From Agaricus subrufescens (Eukaryota; Basidiomycota; Agaricomycetes; Agaricales; Agaricaceae), in contig CM057058.1 of NCBI GenBank assembly GCA_029945375.1, forward strand, positions 1,798,001 to 1,862,000: 64,000 nucleotides of DNA, in the 5' to 3' direction. Each line of letters begins with the position of its first letter. Position 1 is the first letter of the stretch. This document shows, in pieces, positions 32,375 through 43,825 of this stretch. A program made the position numbers and the translations under genes. The notes under the pieces are model-generated. The model was not told the origin of the DNA. It did not search any database and saw only the letters and a list, made by a program, of their open reading frames with translations.

Positions 32375-34368
32375 TTAATGCTGACCAGCAGTTTCTGCCC
32401 ATTCCTTACTACCCATCTGTACTAGCCTCGAACAAGCTCTTGCAAAAGCAAACACTTCTTCCTCGCCTGTAAACATTGAACTGTTTCCAACTATATCCGT
32501 TGATAACCCCTGTAAAAAATGAAGATATCATTAAGTAGATAGATAGTCAGCATGAAGAGACGGTTACGCACGAGATCATCCATGACACTGCGCATATGGT
32601 CGGAAATACCCTTGTTAGTGTTTTGGGTATCATCTGAAAAGACTTGGTGTACTGGCACTTCCGACGTTACAAATAGCTTCGTCTGAAATTATCAAGGTGA
32701 GTCGAGGCAAGTCAAGGAGAGTAGAATGGCGCATACTTTACTCTCATAACAAGCTTTTCAAGTATCAAATAAGACGGGTGCTTTAGCTTTTTATCTTCAA
32801 TTTACTTACCATCAATGAAAGTGATGAATCGGCGAGCCTAGTAGATGGTTAGTCCTGGGACGTACAAGAATTCTATCACAAGACTTACCAAGTCCTTCTG
32901 ATTCATTCCCATCTTTGGGATATTGAGCACAAAGATGGTTCCGAATTGATTGGTAAGTTCAATATAATCGGCAGCACTGAGCGGTTGGCCGCATAGATCT
33001 TCAAAATCAAACTTGGCTACATCAGAAGTGCTCTCGGGAACGACAAGTTTTCGACCCCATGATTCGACGGTTCGGCGTAGTATAGGTGGATCTGCTGGGT
33101 CGGAAGAGGTGAGTGCGCCAAAGATTTTGTGCACTTCGTTCATGGTTTCTGGAGTAATGGGGTCGTAGTAAACATGAGAAAGAGCACGAGGCACTCGTCG
33201 GTAATCTACAGCTTGTCAGAAAGACAAGAGGGGATCAAAAGCGGGCATACCTGTTCCCGAGTTTAGATCCGTGACATTAAATCTCGTTTTCAGTAGGTCA
33301 ATAGCCGGGATAAAGCTCGACCGTTGAATGCCATTCTTGTATAGGTCGTCTGGATGCCGGCTATATGATATGAAAGTCAGCATATGTACACTGGTGGCGT
33401 TGAAGTGAAGATAGCTTACTTTGACGTCATAACACATACAACACCGTAATTGAGCAATGATTCCAATAGTCGCCGTAAGATCATAGCATCGGCAATATCG
33501 GTAACCTGAGAACACGTTAATCGGCGTGATACTTCTAGAGCAGGACATTAGGTTACGGCACCTGGAACTCATCAAAACACAATACAGCGGCTTCTGCGGC
33601 TAAATCCCTTGCTACAGGTAATATGGGATCGCCACCATCAAGTCCGAGTGCGGCCTTTGCAGCATGTAGTCGTTTGTGCACGTCTACCATGAATGCATGG
33701 AAGTGGACACGACGTTTGCGGGTGATATTAGGCGGAAGGGTATGGTAGAAGAGGTCCATGAGCATAGTCTTTCCTGTACCGACATCGCCATATAAGTAGA
33801 GTCCTTTTGGTACGTCTATAGTGGATGCTATTGGCAGAGTTTCTTCACGGCCAAACAAGCGAGAGAGCTGGCTGTTGTTAGTTTCTGGGATAGTACGAAA
33901 GCAAAAGGAGACGCACCAACCCCGAGGGTTTGGGAGAGTCAAGTACCGGCGGGCGGTTGTATGTGGCGAGCCTGTCATGCAAACGTTGTAACTTCTGGAT
34001 GATACGAGTTTGGTGTGGATCACCACGTAGAGTGCCACCCTCTAAGAGTTCTTGGTATCGTGACATGGGGGTAGCGACATCTAAGCATCAAGCACTACTT
34101 AAGCCGACAATCAAAAGTAGTATGTAGGACCCTGACCATTTATCGGGGGCGGAGGTGCATATGTTGGTTGGGTATTTGCGATGTCGGGGACACGAGCAAA
34201 AAGGCCAGGATCAAGGTCTCGAGAAGACGGCTGGCCAGAAGATAGAGAAGCAAGAGACGAGTTCTGCGCCCTGCGCGGAGCCCGGGGAATTGCGGCTGTG
34301 GAAAACCTGGCGCAGCGCGGAGGCGTTGTGCGGGGACACGAGGCTAGAACGGTGCGCAGGGCCTTCAT
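32375..34368 (-). CDS. AFG1: AFG1/LACE1-type mitochondrial AAA ATPase
   Basis: Afg1 is a mitochondrial inner-membrane ATPase that helps degrade or handle respiratory-chain subunits. The predicted N-terminus (MKALRTVLASCPRT, Arg-rich, no acid) is a typical matrix-targeting sequence. About eight exons join in phase. They give SRYQELLEGGTLRGDPHQ, then SRLFGREE, the Walker A YLYGDVGTGKTMLMDLFY, the Walker B CFDEFQ ending one exon and VTDIADAM starting the next, and TSNRHPDDLYKNGIQR, which is formed exactly by splicing across 33361-33422. Later exons add the sensor region and TKLFVTSEVPVHQVFSDD. The C-terminus is SKEWAETAGQH. Nothing essential is missing. It is divergent to the GH3 gene, and the 421-nt gap contains a tandem duplication. 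Confidence 0.92.
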
Positions 34369-34476
34369 GGCGGGTGGGTCGGGAGCTGAACCGCATCTCC
34401 CTCGTCCTCGACGCTCTCTCGGCCAGCCGGAGCTCCGGATATCACGTGAACCCTCTTTCCCGACTCCCGAGCCCTG

Positions 34477-34805
34477 ACTATCGCCGCATTTGTTTCCCGC
34501 AACGCGACATCCCTGGTTCTGCTTCTGTTCGCGATATCTAAACACCAGTTCCTCATGTCGATAGAGCTCTTTCCAAGCCCACCAGTACCATGGCTGATGG
34601 AATTGTTCTATCACTACGTTTGTTCTCCGTAACGTGACATCCCCTGGCTCTTTCTGGCCTTGGTTCTGCTTCTCTTCGCGATATCTGAAACATCTGGGTC
34701 ACCAGCCCTTCATATCATACCGATAGAGCACTTTCCGAGCCCCTTTAAAGGCTCGCCAATGAATGCTCTCATGCTTACCCACCACTACCATGGCTGATGC
34801 AATTG
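34477..34805. repeat. Imperfect tandem duplication covering the GH3 start codon
   Basis: Unit A (34477-34605) and unit B (34606-34805) share ordered blocks: CATTTG/CGTTTG before GACATCCC, TTGGTTCTGCTTCT, TTCGCGATATCT, CGATAGAGC, and CCATGGCTGATG followed by AATTG. Unit B is longer by inserted bases. The block with ATGGCTGATG at the end of unit B (34790) is the start codon of the GH3 gene. The copy at 34590 in unit A is an unused duplicate of the same start context, so the duplication happened within this promoter. Confidence 0.8.
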
Positions 34806-37800
34806 GTACCGAAAGCTTTCTATCCACGCTGTCATTGCCCCAAAAAATCAGACTGCTCAGTGGATCAGTACGCGGCATATACTAGCACTCTGAGCTTGTC
34901 TGAATGATGACAGGCGACGTGGTATACAGCCCCGGTTCCGGGACATGAGGACAAGAAACTCAAACTCTGCGATGGCTAGTTTCGAATTCTGTCTTCTCAC
35001 AAAATCTGAGCTCTTCCTCCAGGACCCAATGGAGTCCGGGGACAATTTTGTGCGCATACGATATCAACGGCGCCGACCCTCATACTTATTTTTCTTCGAA
35101 CAAGTTTTCAACAGCACACCATCAAGTTGTTTCCCTTGTGGCACAGGCCTCGCATCGTCTTTTGATGCCAAGCTTGCACACACGATAGGCGAGGCCCTCG
35201 CCCGCGAAGCAAAGGCAAAAGGTTCCGCTTGCAGCACTACTCTTATATGAGATTGTCACTCACTCCAACTCTGTGAAGGGGTTCATGTTCTACTCGGACC
35301 GACGATCAATATACCAAGGTCTCCCCTTGGAGGCAGGGGATTTGAGACTTTCGGCGAAGATCCACACCTCAGCGGCATTATCGCAGTCAAGTATATCCAA
35401 GGTCTGCAATCGAATGGTGTTAGCGCCACCCTCAAGCATTATGTTGGCAACGATCAAGAGACTCAAAGGTGAGATCTAGTGTTTACCCAACGCCTGTGGT
35501 GGCCTAACGCTATGCGCCTTAGATTTATCATGGATAGTCAGTATATGTCACCGCTTATGCGGGAGTTGGCTCCTTAACATGCATTGATCAGGTGAAGTCA
35601 AGGAAAGAGCCCTCCGAGAGATCTACTTGAAGCCGTTTCAGCTTGCAATCAAGCACGCGGATCCCTGGTCTATCATGACCTCGTAACTTCATTTCCGTGC
35701 CCAAGTTGTTTCAATTACCAAGTTGTTGTTTGTTAGGTACGGAAGTGTCAATGGGACTCACGCCTCTGAGAATAAATACTTACTTCATCACATTTTACGA
35801 AAGGTCTGCTTTTGCATACTCACCCTACCTCTAGCAATTGACCTTTATTTCACAGGAATGGGGTTATGACGGTATGTGCTCGGGTCTCCTGCAATGATCA
35901 AGGTCTTGACTTCATCAGGCATGACAATGAGCGATTGGACCGGTACTTATAGCACTTCGGAGGCTATCAAAGCCGGACTTGACCTTGAGATGCCGTACGC
36001 TCTTTCAGTTATTACCATGTCAATGCATGTCGTATAATGTTCGTTAACAGGGGTCCGTCCCTGATGCGTGGCTTGGTGCTACAAAGGCAATTTACCGCAG
36101 GCAAAGTCTCGCTGTCCGAGATTGATACTTGCGTTCAAAATGTGTGTAGCCGGCACATTGAAAATGTTATTGTCATATTTACGTCTAGCCTAGGTATTCA
36201 AACTTATGGAAAGAGGGATATCCTCGGGAATCCCTTTCAATATCGTAGAGAAATCTATTGACGATGAACCTCAAAGAGCACTTCTACGTCGAGCTGCCCA
36301 AGATGCGGTCGTATTACTCAAGAACGAGCCGGTTTGTGGGGAAAAGCTCCTTCCTATCTCTAACCGCGCCCGATCAATCGCGGTGATCGGTCCCAATGCG
36401 AACATAGCTACGATCTCTGGTGGAGGATCAGCGCGTTTGGCACCTACATATACCGTCACCCCTTTGGATGGTATTAAGAAGGCAGTGGCTAATGATGCCA
36501 CCGTCGAGTTCACGGTAGGAGCTGTTACGGATAGTTCTCTTCCTCTCCTCGACCCATATATCAAATTGGCTGCCGGCGGGGATGCCAAACCGGGTTGCCT
36601 GTTCAAGTTTTGGAACGAACCCCCGTCGCAAAACTTCTTAAGTACAGATCCCTTATCTAGCGACTCTATTTGGACCACGACTTCACTTACAACCGACAGC
36701 TATCTTGCTGACAACATTGTGAGCCCACTGTGCATTCTTCTCGCTTGTTGTCCATTCATATCTGCCTAGGATCCCAAAGTAAACCCTACTTGCTGGATCT
36801 CGGTGCGTTAGCAAAGAAATATCACAACAAGGAGTAGTTTACCAAGATTATAATCACCAGTGGTCAACAACCTTTACTCCTGATCAATCTGGAGATTGGG
36901 AATTCAGTCTCACTGTTGTAGGAAGAGGGTGCTTCATCGTTGACGACAAACTTATCATTGATATAAGCAAACCGGAGCCAGGTACTTCGTTCGTGGGTTT
37001 AGGAAGCAAGGAGGTTAGGGGCACGTACAAGAATATGCTGGCTGGACGCCCTTACAGCCTCGAGGTCCGCATGGAGAATGAGGATCCCCTGAAACGAGGA
37101 CACGGATGGAGTGTATGGGGTGGCATTCGTCTAGGGGGTGCAAATAAAATTGATCCTGAAGCTGAACTGAGAAATGCAGTTGCGTTAGCGGCACGATCTG
37201 ACGGTGTGTAAATGTCGTTTTTTCTCTTGTTCGTCTGGGCTCATGATATTTTTTTTTTGTCTTCAAGTTGTTGTGCTTGTGGTTGGCCTCAATAACGAGT
37301 ATGTGCTTATATACAGTCGTTGGCAATTTGTCTCATAAATTTCCGTCCCATAGTATGGAAAGCGAAGGCTTCGACAGGCCCAACATGGAGTTAATATAGT
37401 CATACGCTGTTCTACACCGAACCCAATTGACCATACCTTTTGTTAGCTTACCTCTCTCGGCCAATACGCTCATCAATAGGATCCTAGACAATTTCGCTGA
37501 GAAGACCATCATAGTTAATCAAAGTGGGGCACCTGTGGCCATGCCGTGGGTCAATAAAGTCAATGCTCTAGTTCAGGTAAGTTGGGAAGTGTCGCATTTC
37601 GAATCATACACGTTTTGATCCCTCTTGTAGGCTTTCTATGGAGGAAACGCGAGTGGAGAAGGCCTTGCAGACATCCTTTTTGGAAATGTGAATCCTTCGG
37701 GTAAACTATCGCTTACTTTTCCGTAAGATCTTCCAGCCTGGACGAGACTTTGTCACCTATGATGATCATGTGTGTAGACACCGCGTTGAGGATACGCCGC

Positions 37801-38363
37801 CGTTCCCATCATTTGGTGCTCAGGTAGAGGAATTTGGCAAGGTCCTGTACAACGAGGTGAGTCTGCTCATTTGGGAATTGGCGTATCTGAGCGGGTTTAT
37901 CAAGGGTATATATGTGGGTTATAGAAGCTACGACATACGGAAATTGGCCCCTCTTTTTCCATTTGGCTACGGTCTCTCTTATACCACTTTCAAGTATTCG
38001 AATCTTGGCGTTACAAGTATCTCATCGCTTGGCGAATTTGAGGTCAAGGTCACCATCACCAATACTGGACCTGTCGATGGACGAGAGGTTGTTCAAGTTT
38101 ATATCCGCGATGAGAAATCCTCTTTGCCTCGACCTGTGAAAGAGCTCAAGGCGTTCACTAAGGTATTGGTTAGGTCGGGACAGAGTGAGGAAGTGACCTT
38201 GGCATTGGATAGGGAAGCGTTGGGTTTTTATGATGATAGGGCTGGGGCCTGGGTTGCGGAGAAGGGGGTGTTTATAGTGCATGTTGCGGCATCTTCGAGT
38301 GATGAGAATGCGCTGGAGGCAGCTGTAGAGTTGAAGAATGAGATCACTTGGAAAGGGTTGTAA
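34790..38363 (+). CDS. GH3 beta-glucosidase with PA14 domain, no signal peptide
   Basis: A retaining beta-glucosidase acting on cellobiose and related glucosides. About sixteen exons join. [19 protein letters not shown] opens the protein with no hydrophobic leader, so it is predicted to be intracellular. Next come DGPNGVRG (across a GC-AG intron), [28 protein letters not shown] and [10 protein letters not shown] with the catalytic nucleophile Asp. Then come [10 protein letters not shown] and DAVVLLKNE. The inserted PA14 domain (CWIS joined to [15 protein letters not shown], then [11 protein letters not shown]) follows. The second GH3 domain has [14 protein letters not shown] and [29 protein letters not shown] precedes the fibronectin-III-like C-terminus, ending TWKGL. 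Domain order matches yeast-type PA14-inserted GH3 enzymes. Apparent stops in single frames are all removed by in-phase introns, so the gene is judged intact. Confidence 0.9.
34975..35022 (+). other. Probable GC-AG intron in the GH3 gene
   Basis: A 48-nt intron with donor GATG|GCTAGT and acceptor CTCCAG|GACC. Its removal creates the conserved GH3 motif DGPNGVRG with the split inside the second codon. No GT donor upstream is in the needed phase 1, so a GC donor is the best explanation. Confidence 0.7.
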
Positions 38364-38647
38364 AAAGACTTGTGTAAAGTGTACCTTGTGAGTACTACGA
38401 TGTTCATGGCAATGATAGCTGCATGGCGAACGGTTGGTTCGGCCTCTAAGAGATAATCGTCAGGGCATTAACGCGGGGGATCTTTGTATACTTTGGGACA
38501 TGGACTATTGCAAATCGAGTCAGGGTATCGCCAAGATAGTAGCCAGTCTTAATTCTAGCCTAAAGTGTATTTAAAAATAGTATGTAGTTTTCGAAGAACG
38601 ATAAGAATTCATGTCCGATCGCGACCGCTTATCTCCCCTCTCTTTTC

Positions 38648-39565
38648 ATGGAAAACGAAGATGAAACGTACATTCAACTCCTCCTTGCGGATAGCAATCT
38701 GCCTACAGGCTCATTTGTAGCCTCAGCTGGTCTGGAATCCTATGTCGCTCATGGCTTTTTGACACAAATCCCTTCTTCCATTATCGATTTTGTTCAAGAT
38801 AGTCTTTCATCGTATGCGCATGTCGCACTTCCTTTCGTTTCTGATGCCCATCGCGTATTATCAAACTACGTGAATGCGAAGAGGGATACACCAGGAGACG
38901 ATAAAGATGAGGTTGATAGGGCCATGAAGCAACTCGTCATTTTGGATGAGTTGTATGAAGTGATGACGCTCAATCATATCGCAAAGAGGGCATCTAGAGC
39001 TCAAGGAATTGCTCTTCTTACATTATACTCCAAAGGCTTTTCACGGCCTTCTTCAGTTGTTTCATCAGTCGTAGAGGAAACAACCCGACTTCACGAAGAA
39101 CGATTGTCGCGACTCTTGGATGGATATAAAGTCCTTATCAGGAGAGAAGAAACTCCTGGCCATTTACCCGTTTGTTGGGGAATGCTTACGGGCGCACTGG
39201 GCCTTACATTAGGTCCGTCAAAAGATAGTTCTTGATTTTTTACTTTTTGTGAACTCATCTTATCTTTGGAACGCCTAGAACGATCTCAATATCTTCATCT
39301 TTTTCTCCATGCACGAAGTCTCCTTTCAGCTTCAGTCAGGCTAAATAATATTGGGCCATATGGTGCTCAACAAATTCTACTCCATACCGTCCGACCCCTT
39401 ATTTCGACGGAAGCAGCCAAGTGTCGAGAGTTGCGTACAGGTGAACTTGATGAAGATAAAGCTGGTTTTGATAGAACCACGCATGGTCCGGCGAATACAT
39501 GGCCACTGGGCGATATCCTCACAGCTCGTCATGACCAGCAGCATTCACGTATCTTTAATAGCTGA
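38648..39565 (+). CDS. Urease accessory protein UreF
   Basis: UreF works with UreD/UreH and UreG to load nickel into urease, so the organism probably has an active urease. Two exons are separated by one intron at 39213-39278 (phase 1). The first begins MENEDETYIQLLLADSNLP, where LADSNLPTGSFVASAGLE is the UreF N-terminal signature. Then come SRAQGIALLTLYSKG and CWGMLTGALGLTLG. The second exon gives ERSQYLHLFLHARSLLSAS and GPYGAQQILL, and ends HDQQHSRIFNS, the typical UreF terminus. The length of about 280 residues is normal for fungal UreF. It converges with eIF3f, with 112 nt between stops. Confidence 0.93.
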
Positions 39566-39677
39566 TGAACGCCAAACACTAGTCTCATTATTGTATTATC
39601 ACTGAGGAATGATAGAATAATTTTGTAGCATTGGCCCAACTTGGAAGGGAAAAAGCGTGGACGACGATATGTAGGGA

Positions 39678-40788
39678 TTATGAAGTGACAGTAAGAGCCA
39701 ATCTTGCAGATACCTCCGCCTGACTTCTCACTAGATTCGCCAGGTAGTTTATCATGAGGGTATCCTGCAAGCTTCCGTTGAATCCACCAATCTCCTCTCC
39801 TACTCCAACACTCGTACCAAGCGTATCCATTAGATACCTTCCGATTGCGGGATCGCCTTTCGTTTCACCACGAATGACAGATTGCACGTAAGCAAGAACA
39901 CGATCGAGCATGGAAGAGACGCTTTGAATCGATTTCTCTAGTACTTCTAGGTCGAGAATTGGTTGTTGGGAAGTGGAGGCGGATTTTGAGGTTTCGACCA
40001 GGAGATCAACTGTTAACGATAGCCATCAGAGATCAGGCGGGGAGTAGAAAAAAACTTTGGACATACCGCCACTTCGTTCAGCGTCGTTGAACCGAAGTTC
40101 TACAGGTACCGGTACAAAAACGCAGTTTTCTGCTTTTGGAGTGACACCCACAGGTGCGCTAATTGAGTAGTTAGTTATCAGTGAACGCTCTCAACTTAAT
40201 GAAACCGACCTAATATACGCTTTTACGCCAGCTTCCTCGCCCTCAACAATGCCTGTGTTTAGCGTAATATGCACGGCGGGATGAGGCGCCGTATCTAGCG
40301 AATAGAAATTCTGGATAAGAGCCGAATAGGTGTTCAGATTCGACCCCGTTGAGTACCTATTGCGCGAATAGCATCAATACGATAATTTTCCCAGAGGGGA
40401 CACAAAAATTACCATCCAACGATGATCTCTTTAGGATTGACCTTGTGATGCAGCTCGTACATGGTTCTATGATACTCCATATCGACCGCTACTTGTTCAT
40501 CTGTTTCGCTGTGTAACACAGCAAATGCCGACCTGATTTCGACTTCGTTTTCGGTTCGTCTACCTAGCAGGGTACCGATCACACGGTCTTGTTGATCCGT
40601 GCGTCGGAGGTAGTGGTCTAGGATCGTGAATAGGGCGACGGGATGGACCACGACATTTTGTGGGGTGCGGCTGCATGTAGTCGATTAGATATGGATGGCT
40701 GGGCGAACAGCCAACGACGGACGTACATTGAGCTGTGCAGCCCCGAGCCAGCTATGTGCACGGCGGACGATGTTGGTCCTAAAGCCAT
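39678..40788 (-). CDS. Eukaryotic translation initiation factor 3 subunit F (MPN domain)
   Basis: eIF3f is a core-associated MPN subunit of the eIF3 complex, which assembles the 43S pre-initiation complex. Exons join from ATG 40788 ([20 protein letters not shown]) through an intron ending TGCAG to [19 protein letters not shown]. Next come [51 protein letters not shown] and [17 protein letters not shown]. The C-terminal helical part ([18 protein letters not shown]) ends LALTVTS. The MPN domain lacks the JAMM zinc-ligand pattern, as expected for this non-catalytic subunit. The open frame upstream of 40788 starts at a non-ATG codon and overlaps the bidirectional promoter. Confidence 0.93.
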
Positions 40789-40948
40789 GAGGTATGTATC
40801 CAAGCCTTGAAGTTGGCGACGGAATACCAATCTATCTCACCAAAAATGTTAGCCTATCATCCGTGGGAATATTTCGGCGAACACCGACGGAGCGGTTTTC
40901 GTTGCGAATTCACTCCAAAGCCGGCTTCATCCCACCGTCAGTCACGAA
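40789..40948. promoter_or_regulatory. Bidirectional promoter of eIF3f and TOM7
   Basis: Only 160 nt separate the two start codons. It pairs a translation factor with a mitochondrial import subunit, both housekeeping genes. No TATA box is evident. Confidence 0.5.
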
Positions 40949-41272
40949 ATGCCTTCTGAAGATACCAAGGTATGTAATCTCTCTGCACGCGTTCTAATTG
41001 ATACTGAATAGTTTTTACTAAAGGAACGCATCGCAAAAGTCGTCGAAGTTGGCCGGGTGCGTGTTTTGCAGTCCTAACAGCTCTCATCCGTTTCTTACGA
41101 ATTTTCTGCTGTAGACTGTGCTACATTACGGCTGGATTCCTCTCATCATCTATGTTGGCTTCACAAGGAGCAATCCTCAACCTTCGCTAATCAAGTGCGC
41201 ACTTATTCTAAATGTCCTCCATGAGTACTGACTGACACATGACAACTCAGACTTATCAGTCCACTGGCGTAA
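40949..41272 (+). CDS. TOM7: Mitochondrial import receptor subunit Tom7
   Basis: Tom7 is a tiny single-pass outer-membrane subunit that tunes assembly of the TOM import complex. It is spread over four exons: MPSEDTK, then FLLKERIAKVVEVGR, then TVLHYGWIPLIIYVGFTRS with NPQPSLI, then KLISPLA and a TAA at 41270-41272. The three introns (donors GTATGT, GTGCGT, GTGCGC) are in phase. The membrane segment with HYGWIPLIIYVGF and the NPQPSL motif are the Tom7 signature. The product is about 55 residues, the family's normal size. The gene is easily missed because no single open frame reaches 60 codons. Confidence 0.93.
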
Positions 41273-41980
41273 AACCTAGAAAAACCATCCCCTGGCACAT
41301 TGCGCGTCGATAGAGACAACGTGATGCGCCTCGAGATGCTCCCATTTGCGACTCCCACCCTCGTCGCGCCTACCATTTCCCGAGCCTGAGTGCAAACCCT
41401 AATGCCACCGACCTCGCACACGAACGTGTTCATGTATGGTATATTGCAATAAATTAATACAACTCCCTCCTCTGCTTTTTGTGCAGGCTATCTTTTGGAC
41501 CCAGAGTGAACGTTGACATCGCAGAATGAATCGCTGGTTTCTACTTGGTTCGTTAGACATTGCATCAGGTAAGTATGCATCCGCCTGCTGTTTTTGTGTT
41601 CTGCGGCGGTGATTATATATGTCGTGGTGGCACGTAAAGGGTCTCATGCATCCTTTCCTATGCCCCGAAACAATATTGCCTCATTAACCGCCTACATCCT
41701 GGCTGGTTTTATAAAGTTGGCTGGCATGTGGATATGACAAGGCCAGATATGAGCTCAGAACTATATACCTCGCTTCTTTGTGTTGAGTGACTTGAATTGA
41801 CGGTGATTTTTACAGGCACGCTAAACTAGAATGAAACCTGGGCTTCCAAGTCGTGTATGCATTACATCTATGCCGTTATTATACGTCGTAGTGACACCAA
41901 AAAAATACTCTTTCTTATGTCGTTCACCCAAACATCAAAGCGAGTAACGAAACGAAATAATGAACGGATGGAAGCGCGTA
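41273..41980. other. Intergenic between convergent genes
   Basis: About 700 nt between the TOM7 stop and the stop of the RING ligase. Short minus frames here (41203-41647) show no motif. Nothing else was recognised. Confidence 0.5.
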
Positions 41981-43622
41981 TCATAGATACACGCGACGTA
42001 AATCTGCCGCTCCAGTAATTCGCTTGCATATAGGGCATAATTTTGTAGACCCCAGACAGCGCAACCAACATTCCCTGCAGCACGTATGCCAGCATCCTGT
42101 CGATACTGTCGGTTCGGTGTACTGTTCTAAACATATTCGACACAGTAGAGATGTGGATGATGATACATGGATGGATTCCTGAAAAAGCATGTTAATCCAA
42201 ACTATTCTTTGTTACAATGAGGACACACGCACCAGATGTTGGATTTTCTCTTCCAGTGCTGTAATGAGTGCCTTCGTATTTCCTTTTTGCCTCGCATTCA
42301 CGATGATCGAGTCTATCTTTTCGATGTCCACTGATACGGGTATTCTGCTAGGGAGCATGACTGGAGAGTTGTTTCCAGAACCGCTACCGAGAGTTTCCTG
42401 TCGAACGACAACCTTGGTTTCTGCGATGAGATCTCGTAGGGACTTTTGTGCAGCGTCAGCTTCATCCGTTTGGTCTCCTTCAATCTCAACATCTACGTCC
42501 TCGTCGAGTGGTGCTGCGCGGGTTTCGTCTACAGGTAGAATATCTCCTTCGGTAAACTGTGCTTCTCCGTACGTATCTTGGTCGTCTCCGTCAATGTCAA
42601 TGTCATCTTCCACGTCTTGGTTTGCCGGGTCGCGTGAATGGAATCCTAGTCCTACAGAGGACTTTCAGTATCATACACACACATATGCAATTGCAGTCAC
42701 ATACCCTGGACATTTCCTACATGACCCACTGCACCGTTCGGTAAGACTCCGTCGACATCACCAACCCAATTCTCTTGATAGTCTTGCGCGGCTCTCCTGA
42801 TTCTTTCTTCTTCAAGTCTTCGAGACTCGTCAGCCAAACACGAGTCGACATGTGCGTCAACAACATCCGGGTCCCCACGCACAGCTCTTGAACATATAGG
42901 ACAAATAATTTCACCTTCCATGGCCCCATCCCGTCGCGCCCAACTTGACCGAGGACAGCCTTCTTCATCTTCCCTTGCCATTTCCTTAAACCGTGCATTA
43001 CGTTGTTTACGGTGCTTTTGTATGGTTTGTATAGTTTTGATTACTTGTGCGTTTGTAGCTGAGAAAGTAGAGGAGGAGGTCGTGAAGGATTTGAGAGCCT
43101 TGATGGCAGAGCGACGACTGCGAGCAGATGTACTAGCCCCAGGACGACTAAATGAACATTATTCAATCATTTTCTTTAAAATGAAACAAATGAAGAACTC
43201 ACGTTAGGTCATCAAAGTCATCAACCAGGAGTATAGGTTCCAATGAACCGACTTGTTTGATGATGTCTTCCACACGTTCTGTCTCGACTTGGGCATGACG
43301 TGCCAATAAGCGTAAAGGAATGGATTCATCGCATGCAGGACATTGTCTTGTCTCAGCGCGTTTAGCTGGTACCAGCAGCACATGAATATTATGACTTGGC
43401 CTTGGATTATTCGTGCTACATACGTTTTTTGGCTCGCGGTGGTGGTGAGTCTGCTCCCTTGCCTTTCCCTTTGTTGATAGTGATGGAAAGCTTCTGGTCG
43501 CCTGGGCCATCAGAATGGCTACGTTTCTTCTCTCTAGTAACCCAGAAGTCAGCAACACGCTAGTCGAGCTTCGAAACTTCGATTTCATACTGTAGTTTAA
43601 CGTTGAGTGGTAGAGCACGCAT
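41981..43622 (-). CDS. RING-type E3 ubiquitin ligase, RNF220-like
   Basis: The C-terminal exon holds a RING finger (CRICLEQY, CWHTCCREC, CPIC) that would recruit an E2 enzyme. Upstream are two zinc-finger-like pairs: CPACDESIPLRLLARH, followed by VETERVEDI, and CPICSRAVRGDPDVVDAHV. This order, with the KHRKQRNARFKEM segment between, matches RNF220-type ligases. Between the second finger and the RING lies a strongly acidic linker (DVEDDIDIDGDDQDTYGE). The start at 43622 (MRALPLNVKLQ) joins through a canonical GTATGA...TTACTAG intron to EKKRSHSDGPGDQ. Two further junctions near 43200 and 42660 are in phase. The ring ligands needed for zinc binding are present. The substrate is unknown. Confidence 0.85.
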
Positions 43623-43825
43623 AGAGTCTCTGTAGAATTATTCTCAGAAAGTGCGAGTGTGTGTAAAGCGTTAATTGAAGTGTGCAGAGGAAAAATACTG
43701 GAAGAGGCTGAGATGGATTGGGAAACGGAGGAGTGGATGAGATTGGAAGGCTAGATACAACATGAATCGGATCAATTAATCATTTTTGATCCAACTTCGG
43801 ATCTGGAGCTCCTCCTTCACCCACA

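Noticed and set aside
34790..35250. Frameshifts at the start of the GH3 gene
   Set aside because: In-phase introns, one with a GC donor, restore the known GH3 motifs without indels.
43534..43569. A GC-AG intron at the 5' end of the RNF220-like gene
   Set aside because: A canonical donor further upstream (GTATGA) with the same acceptor gives an in-phase join, so no unusual site is needed.
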